64,000 nucleotides of DNA from Margaritifera margaritifera. Its lineage: Eukaryota; Mollusca; Bivalvia; Unionida; Margaritiferidae. This document shows, piece after piece, positions 34,671-47,720 of this stretch. Both the position numbers and the translations under genes were made by a program. The notes under the pieces were generated by a model. The model was not told the DNA's origin and searched no databases. It saw only the letters and a list, made by a program, of their open reading frames with translations. Numbering within the stretch: position 1 is the stretch's first letter; each line of letters opens with the position of its first letter. Location of the stretch: NCBI GenBank assembly GCA_029931535.1, contig JAQPZY010001626.1:5162501-5226500 (forward strand). The letters run 5' to 3'.

Positions 34671-36260
34671 TACTTTCAGACTTGTGGGTTTTTATTTTTT
34701 TCTTTCCAGTCAATAGTGTCTGGTATAGTAAAATCTGATTTTAATAACATCTGATGATTCTTTCTTTTTTTTCTTTCTAAATTCTGAAAGCTGTGGATCA
34801 TTTCTAGGATGGAAACAGCCAGTTGGTTAGGAAGAGTTAATTTACTAAAGTAATACTTGTTATGCCACTAGTAGTGTTCTGTATATAAAAATGGTGTCTT
34901 TGTGTCTTTCACTTATTCCTCCATTTACATTTGATAGCTCAATTTTTGTATCTATTCTTGCAAAAGAATGCACAGTTAAATGTATTGAGATTACTGAATT
35001 TAGTATGTAAGGTCCTCAAACCAGTGTAATGATGATTGACATTTATATAGGAGTTGCTCGGAAATTTCCTGTTTTTTTAGCTTTACACAGCAAGTTACCT
35101 CTTTATCATTTCATCTTATTGGAGTTGATGACATATATATGTTTATATCTAACGGTATTTAAAAACTCACTATATTTACTCATCTATCAATGTCTATTAG
35201 ACAAATATTATGGATCTCAATCTAAATGGTAATTTAGAGATGTTCAGATTTCTCTTATGTGCCCTAAAAGTCATTCTATGGAACTGTGCCTTTAACTCAC
35301 TACCATCTTTCATGCCAAAGTTTTCAGGACAAAAGCTGAATGTATTGTGGGCTAACAGATGTGATGATACTAAATAGAATTGTTTCCCTTTATCAATATA
35401 CAGGAAAAATATATGGAGTACATAAGAAGTAAAGTAATAATTAAGGGCTTTAATGCTGGTTGACTGGAAAAATGTCAAGTTTGAGATTTATATTGTTCTA
35501 TTTTTCTAGTCTGAGAATTATATTGTGAATTACCACTTTTTTTCACACCTCATCAGAGCTGATGAAAAATATATTTTAATTTAATGCTATTACAGTCAAT
35601 AAATCATTTATGAATATTCATCAATAAATATCAATCAGTAAATGCTTTGGAGTTTAAGGAGAGAGCATAGGTAATACAGTCAAGATTGTTTATAACATTT
35701 AAGCATAGGTAATACAGTCAATATAACATTTAAGCATATGTAATACAGTCAAGATTGTTTATAACATTTAACACGGGAACAGGATTTTTATAACATTATA
35801 ACTGAGAAACATTATATCCAAATTCAATATTTGTTTTTCAAAATGCTTGTGTCCATGTCCATATCGATATACATATTGATGCCATTGGACATACATATAG
35901 TAAACAATTTATACAAGTAGGATTACTGTCAGAAAATTTATTTAAACTCATATGTAATGGTAAATAAAATTTCAGAGAAGATACTTTTGTATAAATACAT
36001 GTTATCATGAAAAAAAATGATAAACCAGAAAGTTTTACCATCCACTGAAAGTGTCATCATACATGTACATGTACCAGCCGGTGAATCAAAAAAATCACTT
36101 TTATGTGAAAATGTCTCTGTTCAATAACTTAACGACTAGCAAATCAGTCCTTTATTTATCTGAGATTTTTTGTTGATATGTTTTTAAATGACGAGCAAAT
36201 GCTCATACAGAATATCACTCTGAGCTGCACTCAATTATTCAACATACAGGTATAGAACAA
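34670..36260. other. Intron DNA, short tandem repeat at 35,667-35,770
   Basis: Three copies of gcataggtaatacagtcaag plus attgtttataacattta, one shortened. Otherwise nothing recognised. Confidence 0.5.
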
Positions 36261-36266
36261 CAGCTT

Positions 36267-36387
36267 AGGTGGCGTTCTGCAGTTTTTTACTTTGCACAGG
36301 GCTAGATTTTAAAAAAAAGAATTTCCCAGGTTTTCCTCACGTTACCCTGGCTATTTCATAAAGACGTACTATCTGTAGAGCGCCACT
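36267..36387. mobile_element. Internally deleted TIR element (AGGTGGCGCT family), 121 bp
   Basis: It starts aggtggcgttctgcagtttt, ends actatctgtagagcgccact, and shares internal 'tttcccaggttttcctcac...accctggctatttca' with the 5' end of the 659-bp copy. About 540 bp of the interior are missing. Flanked by TA on both sides if the TIR is read as GGTGGCG...CGCCAC. Confidence 0.85.
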
Positions 36388-37070
36388 ATAAAGACCACAT
36401 AGGTATTATTATTGTACGATTTAATTTGGGTTGTATTGCTGAAACATTTAAGTCACAAGCATTGAAACAGTCCTTTTAAAAAATTCTCATGCATTTTTTC
36501 ACAGAACAGTATCCATTAGTAGCAAAGTTCCACACAAGCCCAGTCCCCCCACCCCCGTGATGAAAAGTGAGCTATTTTAAAAATGCACATTGCATTTTAT
36601 TAACATAGCAACCAATGTTATGCTAAAAGACAGGAACATGAAACTTGCACAAATTTTACAGTTTGAACAGAGATGGAACAAATCAGGTTCACTGAGGTCA
36701 AAGGTCAAAGGGTAAACAATTTGCTAATTCTTCTAACACTAGTATATGGAAGAAAGCAAATCTGCTTTGTCATAATTTTTTTCCCTTAATTTTATTACAA
36801 ATGAATGAAAAGAAACATTTTTGATGTATTTTTCTTTCACCTACTGCAACAGTTTTAAATTTAAGTTGACTTTACTCCTGTATTCTAAGACTTCTAATTT
36901 CCCCATAATTAAGGCCATTGCACACACAATACTGCCAAAAGGCATATTGTGTAAGCAAGAGCAAAATAGGCATAATTAGCTTCTTTTCATGCATAACATC
37001 AATGTTAATGTACCATTTTGTTGAGAAAATCATAGAGAAAAGCAATTGCACAAATTTTCATTTTGTTTTA

Positions 37071-37729
37071 AGGTGGCGCTTTTTAGTTTTGTACTTTGCA
37101 TAGGGTTAGATTTTTAAAAAAAAAAGAATTTCCCAGGTTTTACTCACATGTTACCCTGGCTATTTCAAAAAGACCTTGTATATCTTAGGTAGGGTTAAAA
37201 GAACTTTTAATTCCCTTTATTTTGGGGTATGATTGATGGGTGTAATTTGGGTTATAGAGTATACAGCTTGGCCTTACTTCAGATATGCACCTATCAAAAA
37301 ATTGTTAGCTCTGCTTTGGTCATTTTCACTTCCTGGACTTCAAAGGTAAATTGTAAAAAAAATGAGCTGATAACTTTGTTTACTTTTTATATATATTTTG
37401 TAATTCATTCGTTGCACTTTTAGAAGTTGGTATTGCCTATTCTGGCAAAATTTGTTTTCCCTATTTTAATAACTGCTAAAGTTAGTGTACTTTGGACTAA
37501 TTCAGGTTGAATTTTCGAGCACATGGAAGCAGCCATTTTTGTCAGCTGTGTGCTTAGATCATGTACAATTTCCACAAGTACAATATGTAAAGAAATTTCA
37601 GCCGCAATACATGAAAGTAGCATAGAGGTATGCCAACATTCTCTTCATTGTGCATGTTGTAAATGCAAACAACTTCACCTTACACCTGTCACTCTCTCAG
37701 AAGTACGTAATATCTGCAGAGCGCCACCT
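37071..37729. mobile_element. TIR element (AGGTGGCGCT family), full-length copy
   Basis: The 659-bp block has perfect 10-bp termini AGGTGGCGCT/AGCGCCACCT and TA (or TTAA) on each side. It is closely similar throughout to 15,755-16,406. Only shadow ORFs are present. The TA flanks suggest mobilisation by a Tc1/mariner-like or other TA-targeting transposase (inference). Confidence 0.9.
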
Positions 37730-37739
37730 TAAGGATATT

Positions 37740-38770
37740 TCTAAATTATTTGGTCAAAAAACATTTTTTGCATGTTTCAATTGCTTGGAACCAGCAACCC
37801 ATGATTCTAAATTACTAATTATGAATGAGGTGTGATTATCATGCCTTTATTATTGAAACAACTGCCATTGTTTATCTGGCTTCAGTGTGACAGGTGATTA
37901 AAATGTTAGATTGAGCTAATTGTCTCTGGCTGACCACACAAATAAAACACAATAACCAATTAAACTTAAATGCTGTAACAAAGGAACATTATAACAAAGC
38001 CTCTGGAATACATAACAATTAGGAATTTGACCAGGGAAAATAAACTCAAATGTTTTAACAGAAAAAAACATTTTATCCAAGAATGTAATAAACAATCTTT
38101 ACTGTACAAAGATGCTATTGTTTTTTTCTGATTTACCTTTACACACCATATAATTAGTACATGTATACAATTTTAAAAAAATAAATAAAAGCTAAAAGTA
38201 TTGTGGATTAATAGGTGTGAGGGTGTTTTTCCCAGTTTCCGTAAATTGAAAAAAAACATAGACTATATAGAATAGACAAGTAATACCTGTGGGGATTGGC
38301 ACTAGTTGACTGGAAGAATGAATTTACTTTTAGAGTTTGTACCATTTCCACTTTTCTCTTCACTCTCTCTTTCTAAACTGAATTTCATAATATGATTCAG
38401 AAGTTAAACAGTGCACTAGCATCTATATTCTTATAAGTTTAATATCAGCCATTCACTCTTTTTTTCTGTATGATGTTGATTTGGTAAGGCTGTCATGAGA
38501 TGGCTCTCCAACCCATAATAGAGGATAATTAATTTTAAAAAAATGTATGTAGTAGAATTTTATGGCACCTCAGCACAATAGTGATTGTATAGTGCCAACT
38601 AAAGGTAAAGCTTAAAAAAATGTAAAAATAAATTGCACAAAAATTTAGGAAGATACTGTAAATATGAAGTCGAACTAGATTAAATATGAAACACAACAAT
38701 GTTACAATTCTGTAAAATGTATATAAAATAAAATATAAAGGTAACAAATATAAAATCGTTTAAATATATG
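37740..38770. other. Intron DNA without recognised feature
   Basis: AT-rich; nothing recognised on either strand. Confidence 0.4.
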
Positions 38771-38809
38771 GTCAAAATTTGTTATATGAACAAAATTTCC
38801 TTAAAAAGT

Positions 38810-39185
38810 CCAAGATTTTCCCAGGTGGTACATTATCATACAGCTTCTTCATGCAGTTCACGTCAAAATACTTTTGTCTTACAAGGTGGAAGTCAGCACA
38901 CTTGACAAGAATGTGTTCCACTGTCAGTGGACACTGCAACGATATGCACTCTGGTCAAGGTTCTCCCTTCAGAAGATATGCACGAGTCAATTATGTATGT
39001 CCAATACATGATTTGCTCGATACCACCTCATCTCTCTGATTTGTTCTGTACAAGGGATGTCACTCTCCAATAGTGGATCTGATGTTCTGAAGTTTGTTTG
39101 TGGAGTTTTTCAATCCACATATTTTTCCAAGTATGACGGGTGACTGCAGGGCAGCTTTGGTTTGCCAGAAGTCTATTAAATCCAG
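38810..39185 (-). pseudogene. LINE C-terminal fragment (post-RT, CCHC-type tail)
   Basis: The minus strand reads FWQTKAALQSPVILGKICGL, then RDEVVSSKSCIGHT*LTRAY, LLKGEP*PECISLQCPLTVE and HILVKCADFHLVRQKYFDV, finishing KILDFL. The RDEV..S...IGHT.LTH.YL...E.P.C..C....T.EH....C......R pattern is the C-terminus of many Jockey/I/RTE-like non-LTR polymerases. Three in-frame stops; the RT itself is absent, as in a short 5'-truncated LINE copy. Confidence 0.85.
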
Positions 39186-39485
39186 GTCTTTTTGATATTT
39201 AAAATAATCCTACTTCAAACATATTTATATATTTTACTGCACAAAAATTAAAACAAAAACATCTGAGCAACTGCAATGGTTCACCATCCCAAATCAACAT
39301 GATTTTTACTGCATATTCCACCCCCACCCAACCTGAGTGACAAATTGGTTGCAATGCAAAATCTGTCAAATTTATGATTTGTCTTCCTGCTATGACTACA
39401 TCTATAAAGTTTGGTCAGAAAATGTTTCAAAACATCATTGTGATTGAAATCTGTACACATCCCAGTGGTGGAAGTTAGAGATAAC

Positions 39486-39660
39486 ACCCCTCTTGCAGAT
39501 GGTTACCCCAAAGGCAACAAAGTTACACATTTTGGTGAATTTCTACCCAATGGTTTAGGAGGAATGTGTTAACATACAGATGGACATATGGGTCAATGGA
39601 TGGACAGAATGAGGAAGTATATTACAGTATCCACAACTAAAGCATGGGAATCAAGTTTAT
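39486..39660. repeat. Dispersed repeat, second copy of the 32.63-kb type
   Basis: acccctcttgcagatggtta, 'ttggtgaatttctaccc' and 'cagatggacatatgggtcaatggatggacag' align with 32,629-32,780. Confidence 0.6.
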
Positions 39661-39784
39661 GGTATACTAAAATCCTAAGCTTTTAGATTACTCCCAGAAG
39701 TTTATTTAACAAAATGCCAATTTCTAAATACTTATTTTCAAATTTAATCGAAAGAAATAACAGGACGGTTTCTAAATATTGTTG

Positions 39785-39965
39785 CATTATGAGTTAACAC
39801 TTTATGTTTAACACCTCAAACACTAATTGTTCAACACTCTTTATGAGCCTACCCTTTATGTTGAACACCTTCAACAATGGTTATTAAACACTCTTTATCA
39901 GCCTACCCTTTATGTTGAACACCTTCAACAATGGTTATTAACCACTCTTTATGAGCAGACCCTCT
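39785..39965. repeat. About 57-bp tandem repeat, 3 copies
   Basis: The unit ccctttatgttgaacacctt plus caacaatggttattaaacac and tctttatgagccta; the first unit is diverged. Confidence 0.85.
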
Positions 39966-40424
39966 ATTTCTGAACACTGGCTGTTAAACATAGGCATCAC
40001 ACTAATAAATACCCTAGTCAGGGACCTGATTTTTAATCTTAAACCAGCTGTAAAATAGAATCCTAGTTGCTGGATGATAGACCATTTTGTGAATTTTGTA
40101 TCAGCGTTTCTTAAACATAAGTTGTAAAATATTCTGTGAGACAAATTTTTAAAGAATATCTTTTATCTTGAACCATTATTTCTGTGACCATGAACAAGGT
40201 TAGGTATTGCTAGATCTTTTCATCAGGCAAACACCTTGGTTGGAAAACCCTTCCTGCTAAGTTTCATCAAAATTAGTTTCCTTATGATTTTGCACGGTGG
40301 AATTGTAAACATATTTAATACTTTAGATGCTAAAAACAACTTTTATTATTGGACCACTTGTCTGCAAATACCACATGGTTTCCATAGGTGGTCTCTAATA
40401 CAAGTTCCACTGTTAACAGACATA

Positions 40425-40630
40425 TGAAAACTGAACAAAAGCACAACAGGAACACAAATATTCTGTGCTAATGAAGGCTGAGCAAGGACACAATGGGAAC
40501 ACGAATATTCTGTGCTAATGCAAAGTGAACATGGGCACAACAAGAACACAAATATTCTGTACTTAATGAACACAAATATTTGTACTTAATGAAAACTGAG
40601 GAAGGGCACAATTGGAACATAAATATTCTG
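40425..40630. repeat. About 45-50-bp tandem repeat, 4-5 copies
   Basis: Units of ggaacacaaatattctgtgc plus taatgaaaactgagcaaggg cacaa with indels. Confidence 0.85.
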
Positions 40631-40657
40631 TTTTAATTAATATCTACATAAAAAATG

Positions 40658-40832
40658 TTTTACAGAATGCAGTATTTTGCCTGTGAATGACATTACAGAA
40701 TGCAGTGTCTTGCCTGTGAATGACATTACAGAATGCACTGTCTTGCCTGTGAATGGCATTACAGAATGCAGTGTCTTGCCTGTGAATGGCATTGCAGAAT
40801 GCAGTGTCTTGCCTGTGAATGGCATTATTAGA
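40658..40832. repeat. 33-bp tandem repeat, 5 copies
   Basis: The unit cattacagaatgcagtgtct plus tgcctgtgaatgg. The 33-bp period keeps minus-strand MPFTGKTLHSV 11-mers in frame, but no gene context supports coding. Confidence 0.93.
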
Positions 40833-41081
40833 TGTAACTTCCTGCTCATATAGGCAAGATAGGAATTTCTGACATCTCAGGGTACACACATTAGACACAA
40901 AAAAATTCTACGAGAGTTTGAATTGTAGATGTGGAGGGGACTTTGAAATTTAAGTTTTAACACAACACCCTACCACTGTTGATACCTCTCATGCTGTCAC
41001 TGTCCAAAAAAAAAATGATACCTATGTCTTGCCATTCACATCAAAGACACAAAATTTTTGACACTAAAAGATGATACTCAC

Positions 41082-41207
41082 ACTGTGCAATAAGTGTTGT
41101 ATAGCTCGATTAGGGGGAGATAAATCCAGTCTTGGGGCAGCAGGGATTCTCCTAAATTGGAGGTGAAAAAACTTGTGATCTTTGCAGTGTTCATATGAAA
41201 CCTGTCT
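41082..41207 (-). CDS. RPAP1: RPAP1 exon g
   Basis: The 126-nt exon encodes an N-terminal basic helix (RFHMNTAKITSFFTSNLG) followed by SLLPQDWIYLPLIELYNTY. The SLLP.DW..LPL..LY pattern is a recognisable landmark of animal RPAP1. The acceptor is tatattttcag and the donor consensus GTGAGT. It ends with GT, completed to Val in exon h across an 8.8-kb intron that holds the LINE remnants and the TIR elements. Confidence 0.88.
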
Positions 41208-42374
41208 CTGAAAATATAATGAAGTTAGTGTTATCACACCTGTCAGCATTACAGGAAATTAGGTAAAATACATAACAGAATATAAACGGATTTTGAACAA
41301 CCTGTGGAATCCTCAAACTCGTTTGTGATGTCAAAGGCAGCACTAAACAGTTTCATATGATTAGCCATGGGATAATTAAGAGGGATCCATACTTTACCTC
41401 CCAGTTTCTCCCTCATTAATTTACAGTGGTATCAAGAATGCATGATTTCATGTTGTATGTACAAGTGGATGGCTCTAATGCAGAAACACATTTGTGCTAG
41501 TCTGGTTTGAGATAAAGCTTTGGCCTACAAAGTAAGTGATTTTTGTGGGAAACTAGTCCATTCATGGTCCCCTTTCCTCATCAATAAAGTAATATCTGGG
41601 ATGCAACTGTAAACACTTTATATAAAATTTTTGGGGTTGAAAACCACGAGTTTTAGGGACTTTCATGTTGACTCTAAAAAAGGTAATCCTATAATGATTA
41701 GCTTTGCCATACCATACTTTTTACTGATTCAATTTCTCCATTTTCTGATGAGTCTGAAACTGTATGCATCTTGATGGTTTTGAAGCTTTATTTTGATAGT
41801 GAGAAGGTATATCCTCAACCATGGCCATAGCAAAAAAACTGTTTACTGCTATCTACATGTGATAGAATTTTGACCACAAGAGCAAGAAATAAAGACTAGT
41901 TACCCTTATTCAGATTAATTTCATGTACATTTAAAAATAATTTATTTTGTAATTATGAATTGTTAAAAATATACCAATATTATCTACTTTAGCAATTTCT
42001 TTTTGGCAAGACATTTACATACGGCTAACACAAGATGATATCAATATAAGAAATTTATAAAATTTTACATTGTCTTTGTCGAATCCATTAGCAGAAAAGT
42101 TTCTGTATGCATGATGAACAGTCACTGGTTTTATCAGACTTCAAAACTATGTAAATGTATAATTTCTGTCTCAGTTACATGCATAACAAAAATGGGTAAA
42201 TATGGTTCAATTTTCATTTATAAAATTGACTATGCTATAAGCAACACTCTCAAGCATAGCTACATTAACTTAAAACAATTCTAGTTTTTAGTATATTGAA
42301 TATAATAATGACAAATAACAAATAATATTTATTTAACATGACATTGTAATTTCGAGCAAGTAACATTAGCTGTT

Positions 42375-42535
42375 GTCAGCTATTTTTTTGCCAGAATCAA
42401 CAGCTACAACAAGCTGAGCTGAGTCAAGGTACCTTGCTCAAGGTACTTGAAACATCATGCCAGCATTGGGGTTTGAAAAACTGACCCATCTGCTATGAGT
42501 TGGATGCTCTACTGACTGAGTTCTCCCATTCCTTG
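42375..42535 (-). mobile_element. tRNA-derived SINE fragment
   Basis: The minus strand reads GGGAGAACTCAGTCAGTAGA followed by GCATCCAACTCATAGCAGA, an A-box-like tRNA head (usual TGGCTCAGTTGGTAGAGCA), then a B-box-like TTTTTCAAACCCCAATG. A body with ACCTTGAGCAAGGTACCTTG follows. The second half of the cloverleaf is not maintained, so it is a SINE, not a tRNA gene. Confidence 0.75.
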
Positions 42536-42735
42536 AACCTGAATTTCTTGAATAAATAGCCTTCATCTAGTCCACAAATATTGTCGGTTACTTTCTTAGC
42601 AAACAGGTTTTGGAAATAAAATACATCAGTTACAACACAAAACTTAGTGCCAGTTATACACTGCATTTTACAAAAAAAACTGTAGATATGATTTAAATTC
42701 AAGATCTAAAAATTTCTGTCAATATTTCAACTCAC

Positions 42736-42936
42736 CGGGATTTGTACATATCTGCCTCACTGCATCCAAAAGCCTTAAGATAGGTCGCACGGATGGAGTG
42801 AAGGTTTTCACGTGCCTCCTGGCAGAGTTGGGTCTGGGTGAACTGGATTTCTTCCTGTGTTGCACTCCGAAGATGAATGGGGGAGGTCAACTGAAGGTCT
42901 GCCAGAACTATGCGGGCCTTCTCCTCCTCTGTGACT
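42736..42936 (-). CDS. RPAP1: RPAP1 exon f
   Basis: The 201-nt exon starts VTEEEKARIVLADLQLTS and continues with a charged, Gln/Glu-rich helical stretch (ATQEEIQFTQTQLCQEAREN). It ends in MYKS plus CG of an Arg codon that is completed in exon g. The donor is a full consensus GTGAGT and the acceptor is aaactcttag. Base composition is more GC-rich than the flanking intron. The charged region may be a solvent-exposed coiled segment; this is an inference. Confidence 0.83.
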
Positions 42937-43219
42937 CTAAGAGTTTAAATATGTACAGTGTGGTTCACAGCAAGAATAACTTGCTATTTGGTTGAAGTAA
43001 ATGACAGCAAAGGTTTCTTTGATGACATATAATTTTGTAAAGAACTTGTTTATAAGCATCACTTATTTCTTAGTTTGTAAAACATTCACACTAAAAAATT
43101 ATATAGCCATGAATCTGCTTTGTATACAGACGTTCTTTTTTGTAAATTTTTATTAAGCTCCTATTCAGTGAATTCTTTAATATGAAATTATTCATTCAAA
43201 CTTATCAGCATTACTTTAC

Positions 43220-43356
43220 CTCCAGAACATGGGGTCAAAGATGACAGATGACATGAGGTCATGTACCAGATGCTCATCACCATGGTGAAGTGAGGTCAGC
43301 AGCTTCAAGGCCACAAGGTGAAGGTAAGGCTCCAATGTCTGCATCATGGCATAATT
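43220..43356 (-). CDS. RPAP1: RPAP1 exon e
   Basis: The 137-nt exon encodes NYAMMQTLEPYLHLVALKLL, then an HHGDEH loop and a second helix ending in FDPMFW. The acceptor is ttattttctag and the donor GTAAAG. It leaves AG, which the first base of exon f completes to Arg. The intron to exon f is only 283 bp and is the shortest in the locus. Confidence 0.82.
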
Positions 43357-43359
43357 CTA

Positions 43360-44720
43360 GAAAATAATGTGATGTTTTCAATCCAAAATATCAAATAAGT
43401 TGCCATCAATTAAAGTTAAAGTATCAATGCATGTATTCACCATCTGATATCATTGTAACAGTTAATTCATAATAATTCCATTGAAAGTATGCACAAAGAA
43501 GGATACATTTTAGTAATTCAGCACAGATCAAAATATGTCTAACTTCAATGGAAAAAAAAATTATCCCCAAAAAATGTAAGGAATGTGAGAACATTTATGG
43601 TTCAGTATGTATGCATGTGTACATATTGAGGTTATTAGGGTCTCAGTATACATTTCAAACTGCTAGAATTTTCTGTTAGATTCAATATGAATCTAAATAA
43701 TATACATAATTCTTTCAACTACAGCATGAATAATTGTAAATTAACAAATGGAATAATGTTTTATTTTGGGAATGGACAATATGATTCACTGGTTAACTGA
43801 CTGCATCATAATTGTTTGAAAATATGGTTAAGCCATGTGCACATGAAGACAGTTTCATTTTTTGATGCTTTTATAAAGCAGTGCCCAATAATTTCAACAA
43901 CCTTAAGCTGTGAGACTGACATTGATGATTAGTAATTACTTAATTAGGTAGGTAAATTAACTGATTTATAAATTAAGATAAGAAACATTTTCTTTGACCA
44001 CCACATTGTTTAGTACTAGGTTGTGTGGGCAAACATTTGTTGGCTATTGTTTACCCAGGACTAAGCAATGATTGTACACAGGCTGCAATGAAGACAAACA
44101 CAAATAAGACTTAATAAGACTTAATGGCCTTATTGTTGATGGTTCGGTTAATTATTTAATTAATTAGAATAATAATTATCAGCTTTTTAGAGAGATGATG
44201 TCATTTAAAACTAAGCTATAATCAAAGTGCAGTGATTGACTATTGACACAATTGAAATGAAAGTTCACAAATAGAAACTTTTAACATCTTTATTCATATA
44301 AAGAAAGAAGCAGTGATACAGTTTTTCTTCAGGAATACAACACATCCTGCCTAATTATTAAATCAAAATTTTTTTTATTTTGGCACTAAAACTTTGAATT
44401 ACTTTAATAAAAATTGGTGAAATTATTGTAAAAGTTAGGAGCCACTCTACAATTGTTTATATCCAAATCTATGTTATAATGAAGTGTGCGATAGTGGGGT
44501 TTCACTGTAATGCTTTTATTTCATAATAAATTCCTATCAAGCATTCATGTGACTGATACCACAATATGTGCTTATGACAGCTTTACAAACTGCAAAATCA
44601 ATACTCCCAAATGAAGTACATCTGGAATGTAATCAGGATTAAATGTCATTTAAACTGTTTGCAAATACAATGGCAAAAGCACAGAATACAAGAGTCCCAT
44701 TAACAGTGGGTATTTGTTTT
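43360..44720. other. Intron DNA without recognised feature
   Basis: AT-rich with no clear repeat structure or ORF of note. Confidence 0.4.
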
Positions 44721-44724
44721 GCAC

Positions 44725-45142
44725 TGGAGTTACTAGTCTGGGTCCTGGGCTTCACTCAGACTGCACCCAGCCCATAAAAAAAAATATTACAGTACTAGTC
44801 TAGGTCCTGGACTTCACTCAGATTGCAACCAGCCCATGAAATATTACATTACTAGTCTGGGTCATGGACTTCACTGAGAGACTGAACCCAACACGAGAAA
44901 TATTACATTAATAGTCTGGGTCATGGACTTCACTCAGACTGCACACAGCACATGAAATATTACAATACTAGTCTAGGTCCTGTTCTTCATTGAGAGACTG
45001 AACCCAACACATGAAATATTACATTACTAGTCTGGGTCATGGACTTCACTCAGACTGCACCCAGTCCATGAAATATTACAGTACTATTCTAGGTCATGTT
45101 CTTCACTGAGAGACTGCACCCAGCCCATGAAATATTACATTG
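44725..45142. repeat. About 57-62-bp tandem repeat, 7 copies
   Basis: The unit ttactagtctgggtcatgga plus cttcactcagactgcaccca and gcccatgaaatattaca alternates between two subtypes (cactcagactgcaccc and cactgagagactgaaccc), pointing to a higher-order dimer. Confidence 0.88.
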
Positions 45143-46430
45143 TTGCTTCTAGGATTTTTCAAAAGAGGGCTAACTCCCCCATCCCTTTCCCAAAAGTGGG
45201 CCAATTCTATATTCATTGGGAAAAATTTGGCCCTCTTTCTTTAAAAATATGGGTCAAAAAGAAGAACCTATTTCAAGTGATTACAGCATCCTCAAAACAT
45301 GCAAGCAAAAGGTTATGGTATACATTCTTGTATCCAAGCAATATTTTAGCTTGTATACCTGATCCATCATTTAAAAAATATTTACCAATTGCAAATGTAT
45401 TCATTTTTGGTAACATTCATATATGTCAAACATGGGTATAATAAAGAGAAAATGAGCATGTTATCATTGCTATACTATGATAAGGTGCCCCAAAAAGTCA
45501 TTTTAAATTTTGAAATATACAATTATATAGGTTAACAAGTTCTTAAATCTATGTCTAATGCACAAATAAATGATATCAAAATCTAACTTGGTATGGACTT
45601 CACTAATACCAATACTGAAAAACAGCTCAAGAAAAAAAAAGCAAGATTTAATCATGCTAGTAATTTTCTGCTTGAAATCCTTTTTCATGACTTCTGCACA
45701 TACAGCTGCCATATAATCAGCTGAATTGATGTGTCTGTATATTGTACTGGTCCTATAGTTTGTGCATCCTACAGTAAAAGTGTTTGTTTTTCTTTTTTCT
45801 GTGTTTCACACATATATTACACAGCATCCCCTTCTCTGACTTTTCTAGCCACAACCATTTACAGAACCAGTTTGAATGGAAGTTATGCTTGAATTTTTGC
45901 TTTTTTGTTGGCACTTGCTGCACTGGAGGTGCTGGCTACCATATAACAAAATGGTGCACATGTAAAATCCTTCCATATTTCATTTCCACTTAGCTTATGA
46001 GGTTCTAAGCACAAAATACATAAAAGCACAATTTGTATCTTTTAATGTCAGGCTTGGAAATAGAGTGGAAAACATGAGAACAAAATGTTGTTTAAGATCA
46101 TAGTCTCTAAAAGGTCAAACTTTCATGGACAAAAATTACACAGGAATTAAATTTCTTGTACATTATTCAAATCATACCATGCACATTACTGCATGAAAAA
46201 TGTCTGCTTTCTGTACATTTTTCAGCCTACAGGAGTATATTTGGGCATAAGTTTGTTTGGGGAAAGGTTTAAATAGTTTCATGTTTGAAAGGATTGCAAA
46301 ATTTATGTCCGAAGGTTCAGACAAGCCAATGATTTTGGTAGATAATTATTACCACAAAAGACTTCACAATGTGATATAAGAACAGAAATATATCTGCTTT
46401 TGTATACTACTTTGTCCCATACATGTGATT
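45143..46430. other. Intron DNA without recognised feature
   Basis: Short ORFs only; nothing recognised. Confidence 0.4.
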
Positions 46431-47389
46431 CTACCGGTGGTAGGCCAAAAATACAGTTTTAAAGGCCATCTACCGCACATACCGTTTAGTAGTTCAAATC
46501 TACCGCTTTTGAAAATTTAAAGAAAAAAAAAAAAAAAAAAATCCAAACATGGTATTTTTATGCGTTCCCATCAACACATTACAGAAACCAGCCAGAACCA
46601 GTCTACTGGGAACCTGATATGTTCCACCAGTACAATGACTGGTGCAATGATGCATGACAGAGCAATAGGATTAGAATTGTTAAACAGCTGACATGTGTAC
46701 ACAGGAAGCTGCTCATTGATTACCTTATTGTTGGAATTTGAGGAGTTTAAGGCCAAATGCGGGATGTTTTTTTTGTTGAGGTGTTATAAGTAACAAAGGG
46801 ATAAAAAGTGGTCTGAGCCTTTGATGAAAATTGGCCGACCCTCAGAGGAGGGCAGATAAAATGAAGAGACTGACCATAAAAAATGATTTCGGCAGAGACA
46901 CTAGAGTAAGTATATTGATTTTTGTCTTGTTTAATTGTTATTGTATTATTCAAGGTGTTTTAAGAGGACAACTCATAAATTTTTCATTCAAATCATGTCA
47001 AAATGCCGTAACGTGTGCCTTCTCCCAATGCTAAGAAACTACCAGCTAATAAACATTACAAGTTCAACAATGCTTGGATATCAAAGTTTAAGTGTGTACA
47101 GGCGAGTAGCAAAGGTCTTGAGTTTGCATTGCGTGTTTCAAAGGTATGCATCTTTTGTATTTCATAAACTATTTGAAGTTTTCATGCACATAAATTAAGT
47201 TCAAGTCCTAGATAAAATATATCAGTTAAAAATATATTTACAAGATGATTAATTTTAAAGCCGGGATAAATTATTCATAAAGCATAAATACATCATGTTT
47301 TTTTGTTTTTTTTTCATTTTTCTTTCAGGTCTAAATCAATCTTTATTTTTTTAATTTGTGAAACTTGCTAACTGATTTTTGGATCTGAG

Positions 47390-47720
47390 CTATGCAGAGA
47401 AAGCCTTTGAGAATGAGGCTCAGGAATACATCCCATGTCCAAGTCAGGAACTTCCTCCTCGGGGTTAATATAGCTTGGAGGAGTACTGGAGAGTAGTCAG
47501 CTACCTTACAAAATCAGCAGCAGGAAAACTGAAGCTAGAACTTTTGTTCAGGCTGAACGTGGTTGTCCTGTCATTACAACATTCTAATGCTGATACAGAG
47601 AGGACATTCTCCATTCTTGGCTAAATGCAAAGTGATTCAAGGAGAAATCTGGAGCAGAGAACTGTTAAGTGTGAAGATTAATAATCACAATGAATGTCAT
47701 TAGTGGTCACTTGACAGAGA
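47390..47720 (+). pseudogene. hAT transposase C-terminal dimerisation domain (pseudogene)
   Basis: The plus strand reads DLSYAEKAFENEAQEYIPCP, a stop, then SLEEYWRVVSYLTKSAAGKL, KLELLFRLNVVVLSLQHSNA and DTERTFSIL, then a stop and MQSDSRRNLEQRTV. The LP/LQHSNAD.ER.FS motif, followed by a .. ..RN.L. segment, is the signature of the hAT C-terminal domain in transposases and ZBED-like host proteins. Two in-frame stops; the N-terminal catalytic part was not found. Confidence 0.8.

Noticed and set aside
40658..40832. CRISPR-like arrays (also the 28-bp repeats at 34.5 kb and 39-bp repeats at 27.1 kb)
   Set aside because: Units are head-to-tail without unique spacers, in an animal genome and without cas genes. 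They are ordinary minisatellites.
42375..42535. Functional tRNA gene
   Set aside because: The cloverleaf is not maintained and the downstream body is SINE-like.
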